Source: Priapulus caudatus
Lineage: Eukaryota > Priapulida > Priapulimorpha > Priapulimorphida > Priapulidae
DNA length: 64,000 bases
NCBI RefSeq assembly: GCF_000485595.1
Contig: NW_014577414.1
Coordinates: forward strand, 170,590-234,589
Reading direction: 5' to 3'
Below the pieces are notes generated by a model. It saw only the letters and a list, made by a program, of their open reading frames with translations, made no database searches and was not told the DNA's origin. Of this stretch, positions 1-11,150 are shown in pieces. Position 1 is the stretch's first letter. Each line of letters starts with the position of its first letter. The position numbers were made by a program, and so were the translations under genes.

Positions 1-184
1 CTACGTGAAATAACAATCCTTCATCGAGAAATTAATTGCTCACTAATCGTGCATACCATAATGAACAATGATCTCTGCGCATTGCCTTTGAGATGAATTG
101 TCGTCAGCTTGCATAATTATAAATGTATCTAATGTGAGGTCACCCATTAGTTGTTCTATATCTATATTTTGATCATCATGTTAA

Positions 185-337
185 TGTTACGATATGAGAT
201 TCATGTATCGATACCGTATATGTACATCGTTGATGACGTCACATTGCAACATATGAACAGTAATAAAATGGCTACCTATAACTCATAACGTGGTTGAACA
301 TCGCCTCCTTATTATAGGCCATCAGGCACGCTTCACA
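185..337 (+). repeat. 5' LTR of deleted gypsy element
   Basis: This 153-bp LTR starts TGTTACG and ends TTCACA. It is directly followed by TGGTGGCAGCGG, the likely primer binding site. The same TGGTGGCAGC start occurs at 22908 after the other gypsy LTR, which suggests a shared primer tRNA class. Confidence 0.88.
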
Positions 338-1375
338 TGGTGGCAGCGGTAAAGAAACAGCAGTAATGAAGACATAAAACTGCGATGAAGACATGGAACA
401 ATCGAAAGTGAGGCCAACCATCGTTTCGGAGAAGGATTTGAGTTTTATTTTTCGCCAGAGTGATTCGGACATGACAACGCCAGCGGCACGCCATGCATGA
501 GCTTAGGCTAAGGCTAGGCCGATTCCCCCTAGCTACTAGCTTGATACCAAGCTACAGGGCGCGTGTACTCAGTGGATAATCACATTTCACATGACGGAGA
601 ACTGCCACTATTAGCTTTATTTCGACTCTACAGAATCCAGCAGTCAGTAAAGTTATCACAGAGTACCGGCTACAGCCTACATTCCACGGCAGGCGAACGA
701 CAAAGAAAAAGGCGGGAAATCACGCGCAGCACTGCCGCTAAAGCAGGAAGGACACAGGGAGCGGAGAAAATCGAATAGCAAGTCGGTGAAGAAGACCACG
801 GCTATTAAGGCTGTTAAGAATGGCAATAATTAAGACGGCACGCACAAGGCCGCGAGTGCTAAGAGATAAGACTGCAACGAGTGATAGAAGAAAAGGCCGT
901 CGTTTTCGCCCGCGCTGTAGACAAAAGGACGCATCTAAGACATATCTGGAAAAGCAAGTGGCATCATATGCCAATGGGAGGAGAAATCGAGGCCAGCGCA
1001 GCCAAAGACTATAGACACATTAAGAGTAAAGAAGAACGGCAGTGTTATAGAACTTAATACATATATAGCCTGTAGGATCGGAATACCATAGCCAGTAAAA
1101 CGAGCGGTCCCGGTAGTATGTGTGTTAGAGTTTGAAATGCAAGCAGCACAATTAATTTTGTATCAAACCCGCGAATAGAAAAGTCTATAAATAGACTCGA
1201 CGGGTGTAGACCGAATCAAGCAAAGGTATGTTGTATGCTAATATGCTGTAGGTCCCTTTGCATACTAATGGCACACGGTATACACGTCAAGCGATGTGTG
1301 TATCTTCATACATGTATAGATATAGGATGTATATTTACTGGTGTTCGCGATTGTAAAAGGAATTGTAATGTACCT

Positions 1376-1690
1376 GCAGGTTATCAGTAAAGACTATCAC
1401 AGTCGAGCGCAGGTGATCACAGACTATCACAGTCGACCACAGACGATCACAGATAATCACAGACGATCACAGATGATCACAGTCTAGTGCAGGTTATCAG
1501 TAAAGCGCAGGTTATCAGTACAGACTATCACAGTCGAGCGCAGGTGATCACAGTCGATCACAGACGATCACAGACGATCACAGATGATCACAGACTATCA
1601 CAGTCGAGCGCAGGTTATCAGCATAAAGACTATCACAGTCGAGCGCAGGTGATCACAGACTATCACAGTCGAGCGCAGGTTATCAGTATA
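1376..1690. repeat. Tandem repeat of GATCACAG / TATCACAG units
   Basis: Irregular copies of short units built from ATCACAG, with interspersed AGTCGAGCGCAGGT, repeat over about 315 bp inside the deleted gypsy element. The units are palindrome-rich (TGATCA). There are no unique spacers of constant length, so this is a minisatellite and not a CRISPR-like array. Confidence 0.8.
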
Positions 1691-1693
1691 AAG

Positions 1694-1890
1694 ACTCACA
1701 ATCGAAAAGTATATCGAAAAGATATCGAGAAGTATACCGAAAGGAATATCGAGAAGTATGTCGAAAAGTATATCGAAAAGATATCGAGAAGTATATCGAA
1801 AGGTATATCGAGAGTATGTCGAAAAGTGTATCGAGAAGTATATCGAAAAGTATATCGAGAAGTATGTAGAAAAGTATATCGAACATACTA
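1694..1890. repeat. Tandem repeat of TATCGAAAAG / TATCGAGAAG units
   Basis: Decamer-like units (TATCGAAAAG and TATCGAGAAG, with intervening GTA) repeat for about 200 bp next to the ATCACAG block. They stay open in several frames, which explains overlapping open reading frames here. No real protein is implied. Confidence 0.8.
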
Positions 1891-1917
1891 AGCAAGCGAT
1901 CAAAGTCAAAATCGCCC

Positions 1918-2160
1918 TTGGGGGGTGAAGGCCTTAAACGACTTAATTCGTCCGGGCTTAGTGAATCTGACCTCGCAAAGCCGGAAATGATTTGGGCCAC
2001 TATAGGAGCACAGTTGAAGGTGCACGTAAATTTCCGTATACATAGGTTGGAGCTGATGCGCTACAAGCAACGGCACGAGGAAACGATAGATGAGTTTGTT
2101 AACCGTTGCCGAGATAAAGCACGTGAATGTGACTTCACTGAGGGAGATTCCGGTCAGTAG
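1918..2160 (+). pseudogene. gag fragment of the deleted gypsy element
   Basis: This 80-residue frame looks like the middle of a Ty3/gypsy Gag. It contains a stretch around KPEMIWATIGAQLKVHVNFR, then LMRYKQRHEETIDEFVNRC and KARECDF. The pattern of a basic and aromatic segment, then a 'DEFV.R.R..A..C.F' segment, is typical of gypsy Gag proteins in invertebrates. The frame has no Gag N-terminus and no zinc knuckle, and it ends at a stop at 2158-2160. It follows the tandem repeats and precedes the pol tail, so the deletion joined gag almost directly to the end of pol. Family assignment is by recognition of the pattern, not by a search. Confidence 0.6.
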
Positions 2161-2249
2161 TACGCCCAATCATGCGCAAGAAATTGCCACACCAACATCA
2201 CACATCCACTAGCAGGGACAGTTATAGCGCAAACACACCCAACGCAGAG

Positions 2250-2348
2250 CGCAATCACGACAATCCGAACACAAACACACACTCTGATTATAGAACCACT
2301 CGATCAGGTCGCACAATTCGAAAACCGGCCAGATACCAGCCCGAGTGA
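2250..2348 (+). pseudogene. C-terminal tail of gypsy pol
   Basis: The frame ending at the TGA at 2346-2348 contains TTRSGRTIRKPARYQPE. The signature 'RSGR..RKP.RY' is a common end of gypsy Pol polyproteins, after the integrase. Its place just behind the gag fragment shows that an internal deletion removed nearly all of pol. Confidence 0.6.
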
Positions 2349-2875
2349 ACATACACCCAGGTTTACGTACGCGAATATAATGAGAAGTCAGAGACATGAT
2401 TTTCTTGGTTGATGTAAGCAAATATTATTCTTTTGCATTTATTTTTTTTAAGGAAGAGGGAGGGCACCAAGTTTGCCCCCCATGTGTTATATAGTTGAAG
2501 AATATGGCAGTGTCAAAAGACTGCCGAACGTTATTGTTATATTTGTTGTTGGGTCAAGCAAGTATTGGATCCATGTGTTACCTGTTAAGGTTTTGTTGAG
2601 AGTTAATAATATATCTTATAGGAACCATAGGGAAGTACACTGAAATAATATAAGCCTACTTGAGTACATTGTTATGCTAATCACTCTCGAATGGCCGCAG
2701 TATAATAGTATGGGCAAACATTGGTTAAATGAAAGTGTTATTAAAACAAGCAAGGTTGAGTAAGAAGTTTAGAAAAATATAGCATTTCATGTTATGTTCA
2801 ATGGCATTATATTGTACAGTTTATTAGAACTTGGTTTGTTAAAGGGGATTGTATTTAACTTCAAAGGAAGGGGGA

Positions 2876-3028
2876 TGTTACGATATGAGATTTATGTATC
2901 GATACTGTATATGTAGATCGTCGATGACGTCACATAGCAACATATGAACAGTAATAAATTGGCTACCTATAACTCATAACGTGGTTGAACATCGCCTCCT
3001 TATTATAGACCTTCGGGCACGCTTCACG
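2876..3028 (+). repeat. 3' LTR of deleted gypsy element
   Basis: It matches the 5' LTR over its whole length with few substitutions. A purine tract (AAAGGAAGGGGGA) directly precedes it, and the target duplication GTTAA directly follows it at 3029-3033. Confidence 0.88.
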
Positions 3029-3049
3029 GTTAACATCGTACCTAACGCA

Positions 3050-4099
3050 CAGGCGCGTAGCCAGGGGGGGGGGGCGGTGGGGGCGGTCGCCCCCCCCCCA
3101 AAACGGCTCAAATATTGGCCCAAAATGGCTTAAATATTTGCAAAATTTTACTGGGGGGGCATGCCCGAGACCCCCTAGGCACTGGGCCATGGCTACAGGC
3201 ACGTGCCAAACGTGACGGGTGGAAAATGTGCATGTCGTGCATGTTAGTAGCATGTTATATGTATGTACGTGTGGTGATGTGCCTGTGTGTGTGGTGTGAG
3301 TGTGTGTGATGGGTGTGTGGTGTCTTGTGTGAGTGTGCATGTGTGTGTGGTTATATAGCGTGCGTGTGTGTGTGTCGTGTGTGTGTTGTGCAGGGGCGGA
3401 TTCAGAGGGGGGTCGAGGGGGTCCGGGACCCCCCTTTTTACCACAAAAAGGGAAAAAAAATCATACACACAGCACGCGCGCACGCGCGCAGCACACACAC
3501 ACATACAACACGCGCATGCACGCAAGCACGCACAACCACACGCGCGGCAGCGAGCACCACACACAACATTCTTAATGTATTGTTCATAAAATTTGTGTAG
3601 CGCTAGTTTCTGATAAAGATTTACCTATATATATATGTAATTCGTTATAAGAACTAGCGCAGAGGGTCGGCAGGTGTCCGGGGACCGGATGCTGATAATT
3701 TTTGGCATTATAGCATCAAATACTGTCAGATGCTTAGAACGTGCACAATTTTGTTTTAAAAAATCCTCAACCCCCCAAAGTGGCCTTCGGCAGCTTATTT
3801 AAAACCAGAAAAGTAAGCAAAAAGTGGTGCCCTTTATTTCTTCTGGACACCCCTTGTCAAAAATTCTGGATCGCCCTGTGTGTGTGGTGTGTATGTATGT
3901 TGTGCCTGGGCGCGAATGCGCCGCGCCTGGGGCGCCGGAGCAGTGTAATTATTGTGGGCTTACGTCGTGCTAGTATGTGATGGCTATCGCCGATGCATAC
4001 CCCCCCCAGCTCCTCGGGTACGGATTTCACGGCCCTGATTCGCCACACTTCACTAGTCTGCATTGCCGCCCCCAAAATAAAATCCTGGCTACGCGCCTG
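3050..4099. mobile_element. hAT-type non-autonomous element with 8-bp TSD
   Basis: The terminal inverted repeats CAGGCGCGTAGCCAGG (3050-3065) and CCTGGCTACGCGCCTG (4084-4099) are exact complements. A perfect 8-bp target duplication CTAACGCA lies at 3042-3049 and 4100-4107. An 8-bp duplication and CAGG-type ends are typical of hAT transposons. There is no transposase frame. The interior is G-run, GT-repeat and CA-repeat rich, and holds a second hAT-like element at 3391-3878. Confidence 0.88.
3391..3878. mobile_element. Nested hAT-like MITE
   Basis: It starts CAGGGGCGGATTCAGAG and ends TTCTGGATCGCCCTG, imperfect inverted repeats of the hAT kind. It sits in the TG-rich tract of the surrounding element. 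The flanks (GTGTTGTG and TGTGTGTG) are similar but not identical, so the duplication cannot be proven in this repetitive target. Confidence 0.6.
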
Positions 4100-4114
4100 C
4101 TAACGCATAACCAG

Positions 4115-4615
4115 CAGGGGCGGATTCAGACCGTATTTGCCGTATTGGGAAATACGGTCTAGATTTCAAAGTGCCCTTCGAAATTTTGCGCTAAAAAATA
4201 CAGAAAACAATTTGATAGAATTTGGCAATATTCTTTATTTGTTTTTTTTTCTTCTGATTCATTGACAGGACTTGAAGGAAATCAAAATTTTACATGGTAA
4301 CAAAACTAGCTTGGATATCTGTAAAAGAAGGGAAGTGCTTGAATCATTCTGCATTAATTGCTGCTATGCAAAGCGCAGGCAATATAAAGCAGAAATAAAA
4401 TTCCATATGGTTTTTAGCTATTGCTGCTTGACTAAATGTGTGCTCAAATGGTGCTCATTTTTGTGCCCAGGGACCCTTGAAATTTTGAAATTCAGACCCC
4501 CTGCCATGTGCTTCCGCGCTTAACGGCGCCCACGTTGGGGTGGTGTGTCCTTTTTGGGGGATGTGCTCTTAAAATCTGGAAAAATACTGTAGCTTCAGCC
4601 CTTGATCCGCCCCTG
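4115..4615. mobile_element. hAT-like MITE, third copy
   Basis: It starts CAGGGGCGGATTCAGA (4115) and ends TTGATCCGCCCCTG (4615), a good inverted pair of the same subfamily as the nested element upstream. Flanking 8-mers (ATAACCAG and ACCATACA) do not match, so the two ends may come from different copies or the duplication has decayed. Confidence 0.6.
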
Positions 4616-5886
4616 ACCATACACATCACAATAAAGTGTATATGGTGTATCCATATCTGCCATGGCCAAAATTGGTGGTTCTGCCATGCATTTCTTATAA
4701 GATTTAAAATGGCGTTTGCTGCTTTTTAAGTCATGTCTTTGTGCGTAAGCTGTGTCAGTGGTCTAGCTATATCTTAGTATAATCATTAATAACTCTTCCC
4801 TACAACCTATTCGTCCCAAATGTTGACGTACTCAAGTTGCTGTTTTTGTTGAGACCGCCAGTATAACAGTTGAGATCTTTTGTATTGCCGCGATTTTGTT
4901 TGGTTCACCGGCAATAAGTAGATGATTGCGTACTTATGGTGTAAACCTTCAAGAACACGATGCATAAGTCCATTCTCTTGATCCAAGGCACCTAAATAAA
5001 CCACTCCATCATAAAATTCCAATGCTGGAATTGACAAACCACACATTTACCAGTGCGAAATACTTCAGTAAGTTTAATGCCAAATCTGGGCACTGGAGTG
5101 TAAGGCCACACCCTGACTTGTAGTTACTCACCACATTCCAAACACCGTTTGGAAGATATTGCTAAGGCAAGACATATGGACGAGATCATTGATGGACTTG
5201 ACAGAGTCAGCAGCATCGCAGGTGACATGAAAGGAAACCACGACCAGAACCTCAGAGCCTTCGTGCAGCATGCCGAAAAACAAATTTGAGCTGAACTAAG
5301 AAAAGTGTCACATGTATCAGCCATCCATAGATATAATGGATAGCTGATTGGACAGCTTTACATACATGTTTTTAGACGTTATGTAGTGTGTTATCTAGTA
5401 CATGTATTAGAATAGTATTATGTATAGCCTAGTATTAGTATATGTGGTGCAGAATAAATTCATGAAGTTTGCATACATTGTGTAAGTGTGATCATATTAT
5501 GACTACACTGTTTTGAATATAAACAAATTAACACCGACTTTAATCTCGTCATGTGAGTATCGTAAGTGGTAGTTGTTGAATTTCAGTACTAGTTGTGTTT
5601 ATTAGTCATGGGCTATTGTGTGGATTCATTGATTGGTTAATTACTACACACATTGTGTCCCAATAGCTGTCAAAGTAGAGTAATGTGAGATTGAACCTTC
5701 ACATTTGATTTGAAAAATTGATTTCCAATCTTACTGAGATACGTGATTACTTAATCAGAGAGGAGTAAGGTGTGCGCTGCTTTAGTTTCATTGTGTACAC
5801 CATATGAAGTTCAGTTTATGTGGGGTAACAGCGTAATTGCATAACTCGTATTAATTTCAGTTTTTTAATAGATATTTTATCATCAG
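4616..5886. other. CCNY intron or upstream sequence; no clear gene
   Basis: AT-rich sequence before the first visible CCNY exon. A 51-codon open stretch at 5134-5289 (+) reads as a charged helical peptide with RHMDEIIDGLDRVSSIAGD and ends at a stop. I do not recognise it; it may be a transposon fragment. A 79-residue frame at 4807-5046 on the other strand is also unrecognised. No upstream CCNY exon was found here. Confidence 0.5.
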
Positions 5887-6053
5887 GTTTATGTAGAAAG
5901 ACTGCTGACATATGCAGAGATCGACATAATGCCAGCGACGTGGAAGCGAATTGTGCTTGGTGCTATTCTGCTAGCATCTAAAGTTTGGGATGACCAGGCA
6001 GTGTGGAACGTTGACTACTGTCAGATTTTAAAGGAAGTCACTGTAGATGATAT
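5887..6053 (+). CDS. CCNY: Cyclin Y exon (cyclin box part)
   Basis: The exon opens after the acceptor TTTTATCATCAG and closes at the donor GTAAGTG (6054). It gives 55 codons plus two bases (AT), so the next junction is phase 2. The peptide includes [19 protein letters not shown], then [15 protein letters not shown] and [15 protein letters not shown]. This is nearly identical to the central cyclin box of animal cyclin Y as I know it. Cyclin Y is a membrane-tethered cyclin that activates CDK14 and CDK16 and supports Wnt/LRP6 signalling. The myristoylated N-terminus is coded by exons outside this window. The exon is intact and highly conserved, in contrast to the decayed transposon genes around it. 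Confidence 0.95.
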
Positions 6054-6584
6054 GTAAGTGTTCACCTACGGGTCAAGTTTTTCTTATCTAAGTAAAACAA
6101 CCAGTATTTGTGTGCTATCTGTGTGCATATATTCCTGATACAGGTGACGTTGATTATTCAGTGTTAATTTCTAGTTTTTTTCGCCGGAAGTAAAATGATA
6201 TCCATGCCATATTAAGATGTTTATTCTACATTATTCTCCTTCATCATACAGTATATTTGCTATGTTTTCGTGGCTATGCTTATAGTTCTGTTCGTAGCAG
6301 ATAATTTTACCAATGCAAAGTAGGAACATGCGAGTATGGTGATTGAATTTGATGTGATACAGAAGCCTGCAATTTTTAACTGAGTTCGAATTAATTACGT
6401 GTCTGTATGAATTAACTACATGACCTCTCTATTAGCTCTACTAGTCTAGCCCCTTTGGTTTCCATTACAGGACTGTACTGCAACATATGATTATGATTCG
6501 ATGAGAATGATTACAGCACATCATTACTCTGTAGTACACGGCAAAATAAAAAGTCACCATAGCCGCCAATATGGTTTATTCCCG

Positions 6585-6890
6585 GTTGGCCTACTCCCAT
6601 TTTGCCTACGGCAAAATTCCCATTTCGCCTGCCCCAAAATTCCCAGTTGGCCTACACCCATTTCGCCTACTCCCAATTCGTCTACGCTCAAAATCTACCC
6701 AATTCCCATTTCGTCTACGATCGGTTTGTTCACTAAATAATCATTTATAAAGAATAAAATATGGTTTTGATTGGCATACATAGACTACAGGAACCAGAAG
6801 AAAACGTGGGTACAAATAATGAGAACACAACTTGTACAATGTACATTGTAGTACAATGGGAGTAGGTGAAATGGGAATATTGCCAATTCT
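6585..6890. repeat. CCCATTTCGCCTAC repeats with inverted copy
   Basis: Between 6590 and 6722 short units such as CCCATTTCGCCTACTCCC and CCAATTCGTCTAC repeat with variation. A reverse copy, GGGAGTAGGTGAAATGGG, lies at about 6859-6876. The arrangement suggests a small foldback or MITE-like element with repeat-rich ends. No coding content or target duplication is resolved. Confidence 0.6.
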
Positions 6891-7007
6891 GAGAGTAGCC
6901 ACTTCACTAACATACACTAATTTTAGGACACCTGATACCATGTAGTGGTTGCCGGAGTAACGATGTCTGCATGTCTGAGTGATACATGGATGATGGGGAT
7001 ATAACAC

Positions 7008-7530
7008 ATAAGGATACACTCAAAGTTCATGCGAAATTACATGAAATTAAATTACAATTTCAATTCATATTCGATGGCTAACACTAGGTGTCACCTACTG
7101 TTAGGTTTTGTAAGAATCCATCATGTTAGGCAACGGAGGCTCAATTTCTATTTAGGTTCGAGGCAGGTCTACCACTGCCGCCACGCTTTATTTATGTTAG
7201 GTTTTGTAAGAATCCATCATGTTAGGCAACGGAGGCTCAATTTCTATTTAGGTTCGAGGCAGGTCTACCACTGCCGCCACGCTTTATTTTCTACATTCAA
7301 AACAACAGAACATTGCAAAAGTTACAAAGATGACCACCCGATGGCAGCACGTCTCAATCCATAATAATACATGTCACAATATCTCACACCTACGTACATG
7401 ATTTTTTCTCCATACATCGATGCATGTGAACTATCAGAGCGTTTTGGTCCCCTCCCCCCCATACGTGTGTAGTGAGCCATGCCATTTAGCCACATTTACT
7501 GATGACGATTTACTGATTCCATTACTGATT
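7008..7530. repeat. Partial copy of TTAAGGATA-family element (family X)
   Basis: It begins CATAAGGATACACTC, like the family X terminus at 18642. It shares the subterminal motif TTCGATGGCTAACACTA and the segment around TGTGAACTATCAGAGCG with the copies at 18.6 and 27 kb. It is interrupted by the 96-bp tandem duplication at 7099-7290. The second end is not resolved. Confidence 0.6.
7099..7290. repeat. Perfect 96-bp tandem duplication
   Basis: Two head-to-tail copies of a 96-bp unit (start TGTTAGGTTTTGTAAG, next start at 7195) appear identical by eye. The unit length is a multiple of three, so an open frame runs through both copies, but no protein family is recognised. Confidence 0.85.
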
Positions 7531-7710
7531 TACATTTACATTTACTGAGACATGATTCATCCAGCCTGCCCATGGTATTCATTATGCTAGAATCTATTAG
7601 CTAATTCAATCCTACTATTACTATACAAGCGTAACTATACAGCCGTCAATAGTTCAAATTGCTGTGCAGTCGAAAATAGCATTTATGCCACATTGTGGTC
7701 AATAAACTTC

Positions 7711-8424
7711 TTAAGGATACTGTTAGGGTTACTGACGGGTAGCACTGTAAAGGGTATTGCAACATAACTGCTCAGCAAATTCAATCAAACTCATATTCAT
7801 TACATAAGAGAGATGTCTCTCTACTCTCTCAATTAAAAAATAATAATTCATTGTTAATTAAGTGATGGCAAAAATTGTGAATTTATACAAAAAAAATGTT
7901 TTTTGTGTTATTTCTAAGAAACAGCAAAGTTGGGACCTAAACTTTTAATCATAAGTTGTTAATAATATGAACTAAACAAATTTTTTTTAATGCTTTCATT
8001 TAGGAAATAAGTAAGATGTACGCAAATTTGTAGTGGTTTTCAAAACGCGACAATTTCGTAAACAAAGAGCCATAACTTATGTAAATTTAATATTTTAAAA
8101 CAATTCCAGGGAACCTTTTTTCCTTTGATATGTTAGCATTGAAACGAAACAAAAAATTTGGAATCGGAGTTGTGAGTATCGAGAAATAGCATTTGAAAAA
8201 TCTGCCACGAGCATTTCTAACAATGGAGATATTAGCACTTTTCTAAATTTTCCATGATTGAACGCCTGTGTTAAGAATTGACTAATGCAGGGATTTGGAA
8301 CTGTTTGGGAGGCTACATACATAATTTCTACGTACACATAGCTGCCCATGTGTGCGATCTATCAAATATTGTGGGTATTAAAATTTCGACCGAAAATCAC
8401 CTCCCAACCCTAACTAAGCCTTAA
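7711..8424. mobile_element. TTAA-target non-autonomous element (family X-like)
   Basis: Left end TTAAGGATACTGTTAGGG (7711) and right end CCCTAACTAAGCCTTAA (8424) form inverted repeats bounded by TTAA on both sides, so the target duplication is TTAA. The interior shares AT-rich segments with the family X copy at 18.6-19.8 kb in inverted order. No transposase is present. TTAA targets are typical of piggyBac-type transposons. Confidence 0.65.
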
Positions 8425-8634
8425 GCTTCTGTGATCTGCCCCCATAATGCCTTCATCAACATACAGATGACGTACACATTGACGATACTACAATTACTCC
8501 TGTCTCTGGGTGGGGTGGGGGGGGGTTCGTGCACATGACTCTTTTAGAGCAAAACCTTATATTTTCTCATTCCTTATGGAATTCCTTAACTCAAAAAAAG
8601 TTTGGGTAACACCTTCAGGTCAAGTACGTTTTTT

Positions 8635-9400
8635 AGCTTACCTTGACATCGTCAAGTTGAGCTATTGCCATGGGGTCGTCGTCCGTCGTATGTCCGTCCG
8701 TCCGTCCGTCCGTCCGTCCGTCCGTCAACATTTGGTTTCGGTCAACGATAACTCAGGAACCGTTTGACCCACATGTTTGAAATTGGGTGTAGTTGTTACT
8801 GCTATGCTCCCATATGGAACGTCCTATTTTGAAGCACGTCAGTCGACGTACTTTCGAGCCACGGCAATTTTTTGGCAAAAATGGGAATTGCCATTAGCCA
8901 GTTCAGGTTCAACGGATTTTGCTCATTTTTGGTATGTGAATGAATTAGGGCTTAGGGGTTTCAATATTTAAAAACAAATTATGCAAATTAGGTAGGGTTT
9001 GGCAATTATATAGCATATAATATAAACATAAACAGTCTGTGGTGTCACACTCGTCTGGTTCGTTTTACAAGATTTCATTGACAATATCTTTAATGCAAAA
9101 TTGGTATTTCCTCTCCACTCTGTCGATAAAACGTCTATATTAGAGTAAAGATTTACAAAACATGTCGGAACGCAGCATAACCTATATATTTCAAGCGCCA
9201 TCACTACAAAGCGGGTATAGCGCCATCTACGGTCACAAATTGTGATTCATTTTGGTTTATAAATTATTATTGCGATATACAGATGGCAATCGTTTCTATA
9301 ATGTACGTCGATGTTTGCTCAATTAAAACTGACTTCTTCTTACTCACTCATTTGTGTCCTTTTTTGTGGTGAGCTACAGTGTCATCGACACTTTCATTTC
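8635..9400 (+). mobile_element. Dispersed repeat with 5' hairpin and CGTCCGTC tract
   Basis: The right arm of transposon A lacks this 766-bp block, so it is a clean insertion after a T-run. It begins with an imperfect hairpin AGCTTACCTTGAC/GTCAAGTTGAGCT, followed by (GTCC)n at 8693-8728 and CAACATTTGGTTTCGG. A relative with the same layout starts at 53953. The family is common in invertebrate genomes in my experience but I cannot name its class. No protein is coded. Confidence 0.7.
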
Positions 9401-10610
9401 TCTACAGCTCATGTGATTTTCGGTTAGATGCCAAATTGAAAAAATGACAATATTGAAGTTTCAGAGCATAAGTCTTTATTAAGCAACCATAAACTTTCAA
9501 ATTGCACTGAATTACATCGAATAAGTATTACTAACAACTTTCTTGCATGAATTGTTGCCATAAACTTTGTTTCATGGTACGAAATGTCTACATATTGCTC
9601 AATTTTAGCCAACAAATTGACAAAAATCGCTGTCACTTTGAAAGTAGCTCCAAGTATAATTGCTTCTCACTCGCCCAATATTGTAGCTAGAGCTAACAAA
9701 ATTGGCCAAAAGTTTCCTTATTAAGTGCTCTAAGTGACCCAAGCTTCATAATGATGCCCCCGTGCTATATATGATGCATGTGGGGGCTGTTGTAACGCAT
9801 GGTCAACCTTACTCACAAATATTAGCCTTTTGCGAATTTCGTCAAATGATGATCACTCCTTAAAGGGAGAGTTTACTCTAGGTTCTAGGGTTATTTTCAG
9901 CTAATTTAGGTTATACTTACGCTATATAAAAAGTTTTATGGTTCAATCACCATTAGAAATATATTTTTAATGTTTTAAAACTAACGACTACAGTTTGATT
10001 ACAACGACGGTGGCGCCACTCAAAGCGCACGATCTGATAAGTTGTGCAAAACCACTTTCCAGCCAAGGGCTACAGACCGATGGTGTTTCTTATTTATTCA
10101 TTTAAAAGCAAAAGGATTGTAATATCTTATAAACGACATATAGTTTCTGTTATAATATGGATAAATTTGCCCTAAAATGAATATCGTTCGGTTAAATAGC
10201 ATTTAGGTATAAATATAATTGCACTTTTGTGATTAGGCCTCGGTCTGTAACGTGCAAAATAAATTGTCAAATATGCAACTTTTTCGGGGTGGCAGCACGG
10301 TCGCGGGTGGCATGGCGCCGTTCAAATTTCGTAGCGTTGATGTGTAATTAATTATAACAATTAAATTAGGTATCTGGTAACAAATACGTGTGGGCAGGCG
10401 CGGATTTAGATGGGGCACATCCGGCCCGTGCCCCCCCTTTTGAAACCCAAAAAAAAAATTGATTACATTATTAAAGAAAGTACAAAATTACAAAATTAAT
10501 TTTTCTCAATTTCAATGTTGTAAATAAGGTTACAAGATGAGGTTCCAGTCAGAAATTGTGACATCATGACCCGTTTTCATGTTTAACATAACTATTCAAA
10601 TTTGTCAGTC

Positions 10611-11150
10611 TGTAACGCAGCCTTTTACGTTACTGGATAGTTATAGATTGTGAGGTTATATTCGTAGCCAAAAGATATAGATAAGAGAAAGTCAAAGAAT
10701 ATATACCATGACTGATGTTGTTTAATTTGGTTCACTACTGCTTCACAGTTACAGATATACAGGCGGTCGCGTCTGGAGTCAGGAGAGCATTCCCCGAATT
10801 CTGTTCGTGCAGCGGCTTTTATAGGCGCCGCCACGTGCGCGGTGCATGCTCACCCACGTGCCGCGCGCGCCAACCACCGCGTTCGTCTCATCCGCGTTCG
10901 CTTGGCTTCCGCTTGGCTTCACCACCTTCGCCCTGGACGGTGGCGGCCCCTAACGGGGAAGACCCGCTATTCCGCAGCACCACCAGCGTCGCGGCGTGGG
11001 CGGGCCGCCATCTTTGACTGCTCAGCTCGCTCGGCCGGCCGTATTGATCGCTCGTGGTTGCTAGGGGCAACGCCGTAGAATGCGGTAGCGACGCGGGCTC
11101 GCCGCGTCGCGTGCGAGGGGGGGGGCGTGCCTTGTAACATGGTTGTTACA
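10611..11150 (+). repeat. CpG-rich solo LTR (540 bp)
   Basis: It begins TGTAAC and ends GTTACA, a 6-bp inverted pair, and is flanked by a 4-bp direct repeat AGTC (10607-10610 and 11151-11154). A TATA-like TTTTATAGG lies near 10818. The core from about 10770 to 11120 is strongly GC- and CpG-rich, unlike the AT-rich surroundings, and contains GCCGCCATCTTTG, a YY1-type site on the reverse strand. The layout fits a solo LTR left by recombination. A short DNA element with CpG-island character is the alternative. Confidence 0.55.

Larger units (their letters stand above)
185..3028 (+). mobile_element. Internally deleted Ty3/gypsy-type LTR retrotransposon
   Basis: Two near-identical 153-bp LTRs (185-337 and 2876-3028) bound the element. 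They begin TGTTACGATATGAG and end CTTCACA (left) or CTTCACG (right). A perfect 5-bp target duplication GTTAA lies at 180-184 and 3029-3033. A primer-binding-site-like TGGTGGCAGCGG starts at 338, directly after the 5' LTR. A purine tract lies at 2862-2875, directly before the 3' LTR. The interior keeps only a gag piece and the last part of pol, so protease, reverse transcriptase and integrase are missing. It is a non-autonomous relic that would have needed proteins from an intact relative. The two LTRs differ by several substitutions, so it is not a very recent insertion. Confidence 0.88.

Noticed and set aside
563-1014. Arg/Lys-rich frames as a nucleocapsid or extra gene of the deleted gypsy element
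   Set aside because: Frames are short, overlap on both strands, and show no zinc knuckle.
1376-1690. Regular ATCACAG repeats that look like a CRISPR array
   Set aside because: Animal genome, no spacers of constant length, units run into each other; it is a minisatellite.
5134-5289. Charged helical peptide as an upstream CCNY exon
   Set aside because: It does not match cyclin Y and lacks suitable splice sites.
8480-8510. TAGTC-type end for transposon A
   Set aside because: The outermost bases (TTACTCC and TTACTCT on the inverted side) do not give TAGTC or a matching 3-bp duplication; the tips remain unresolved.
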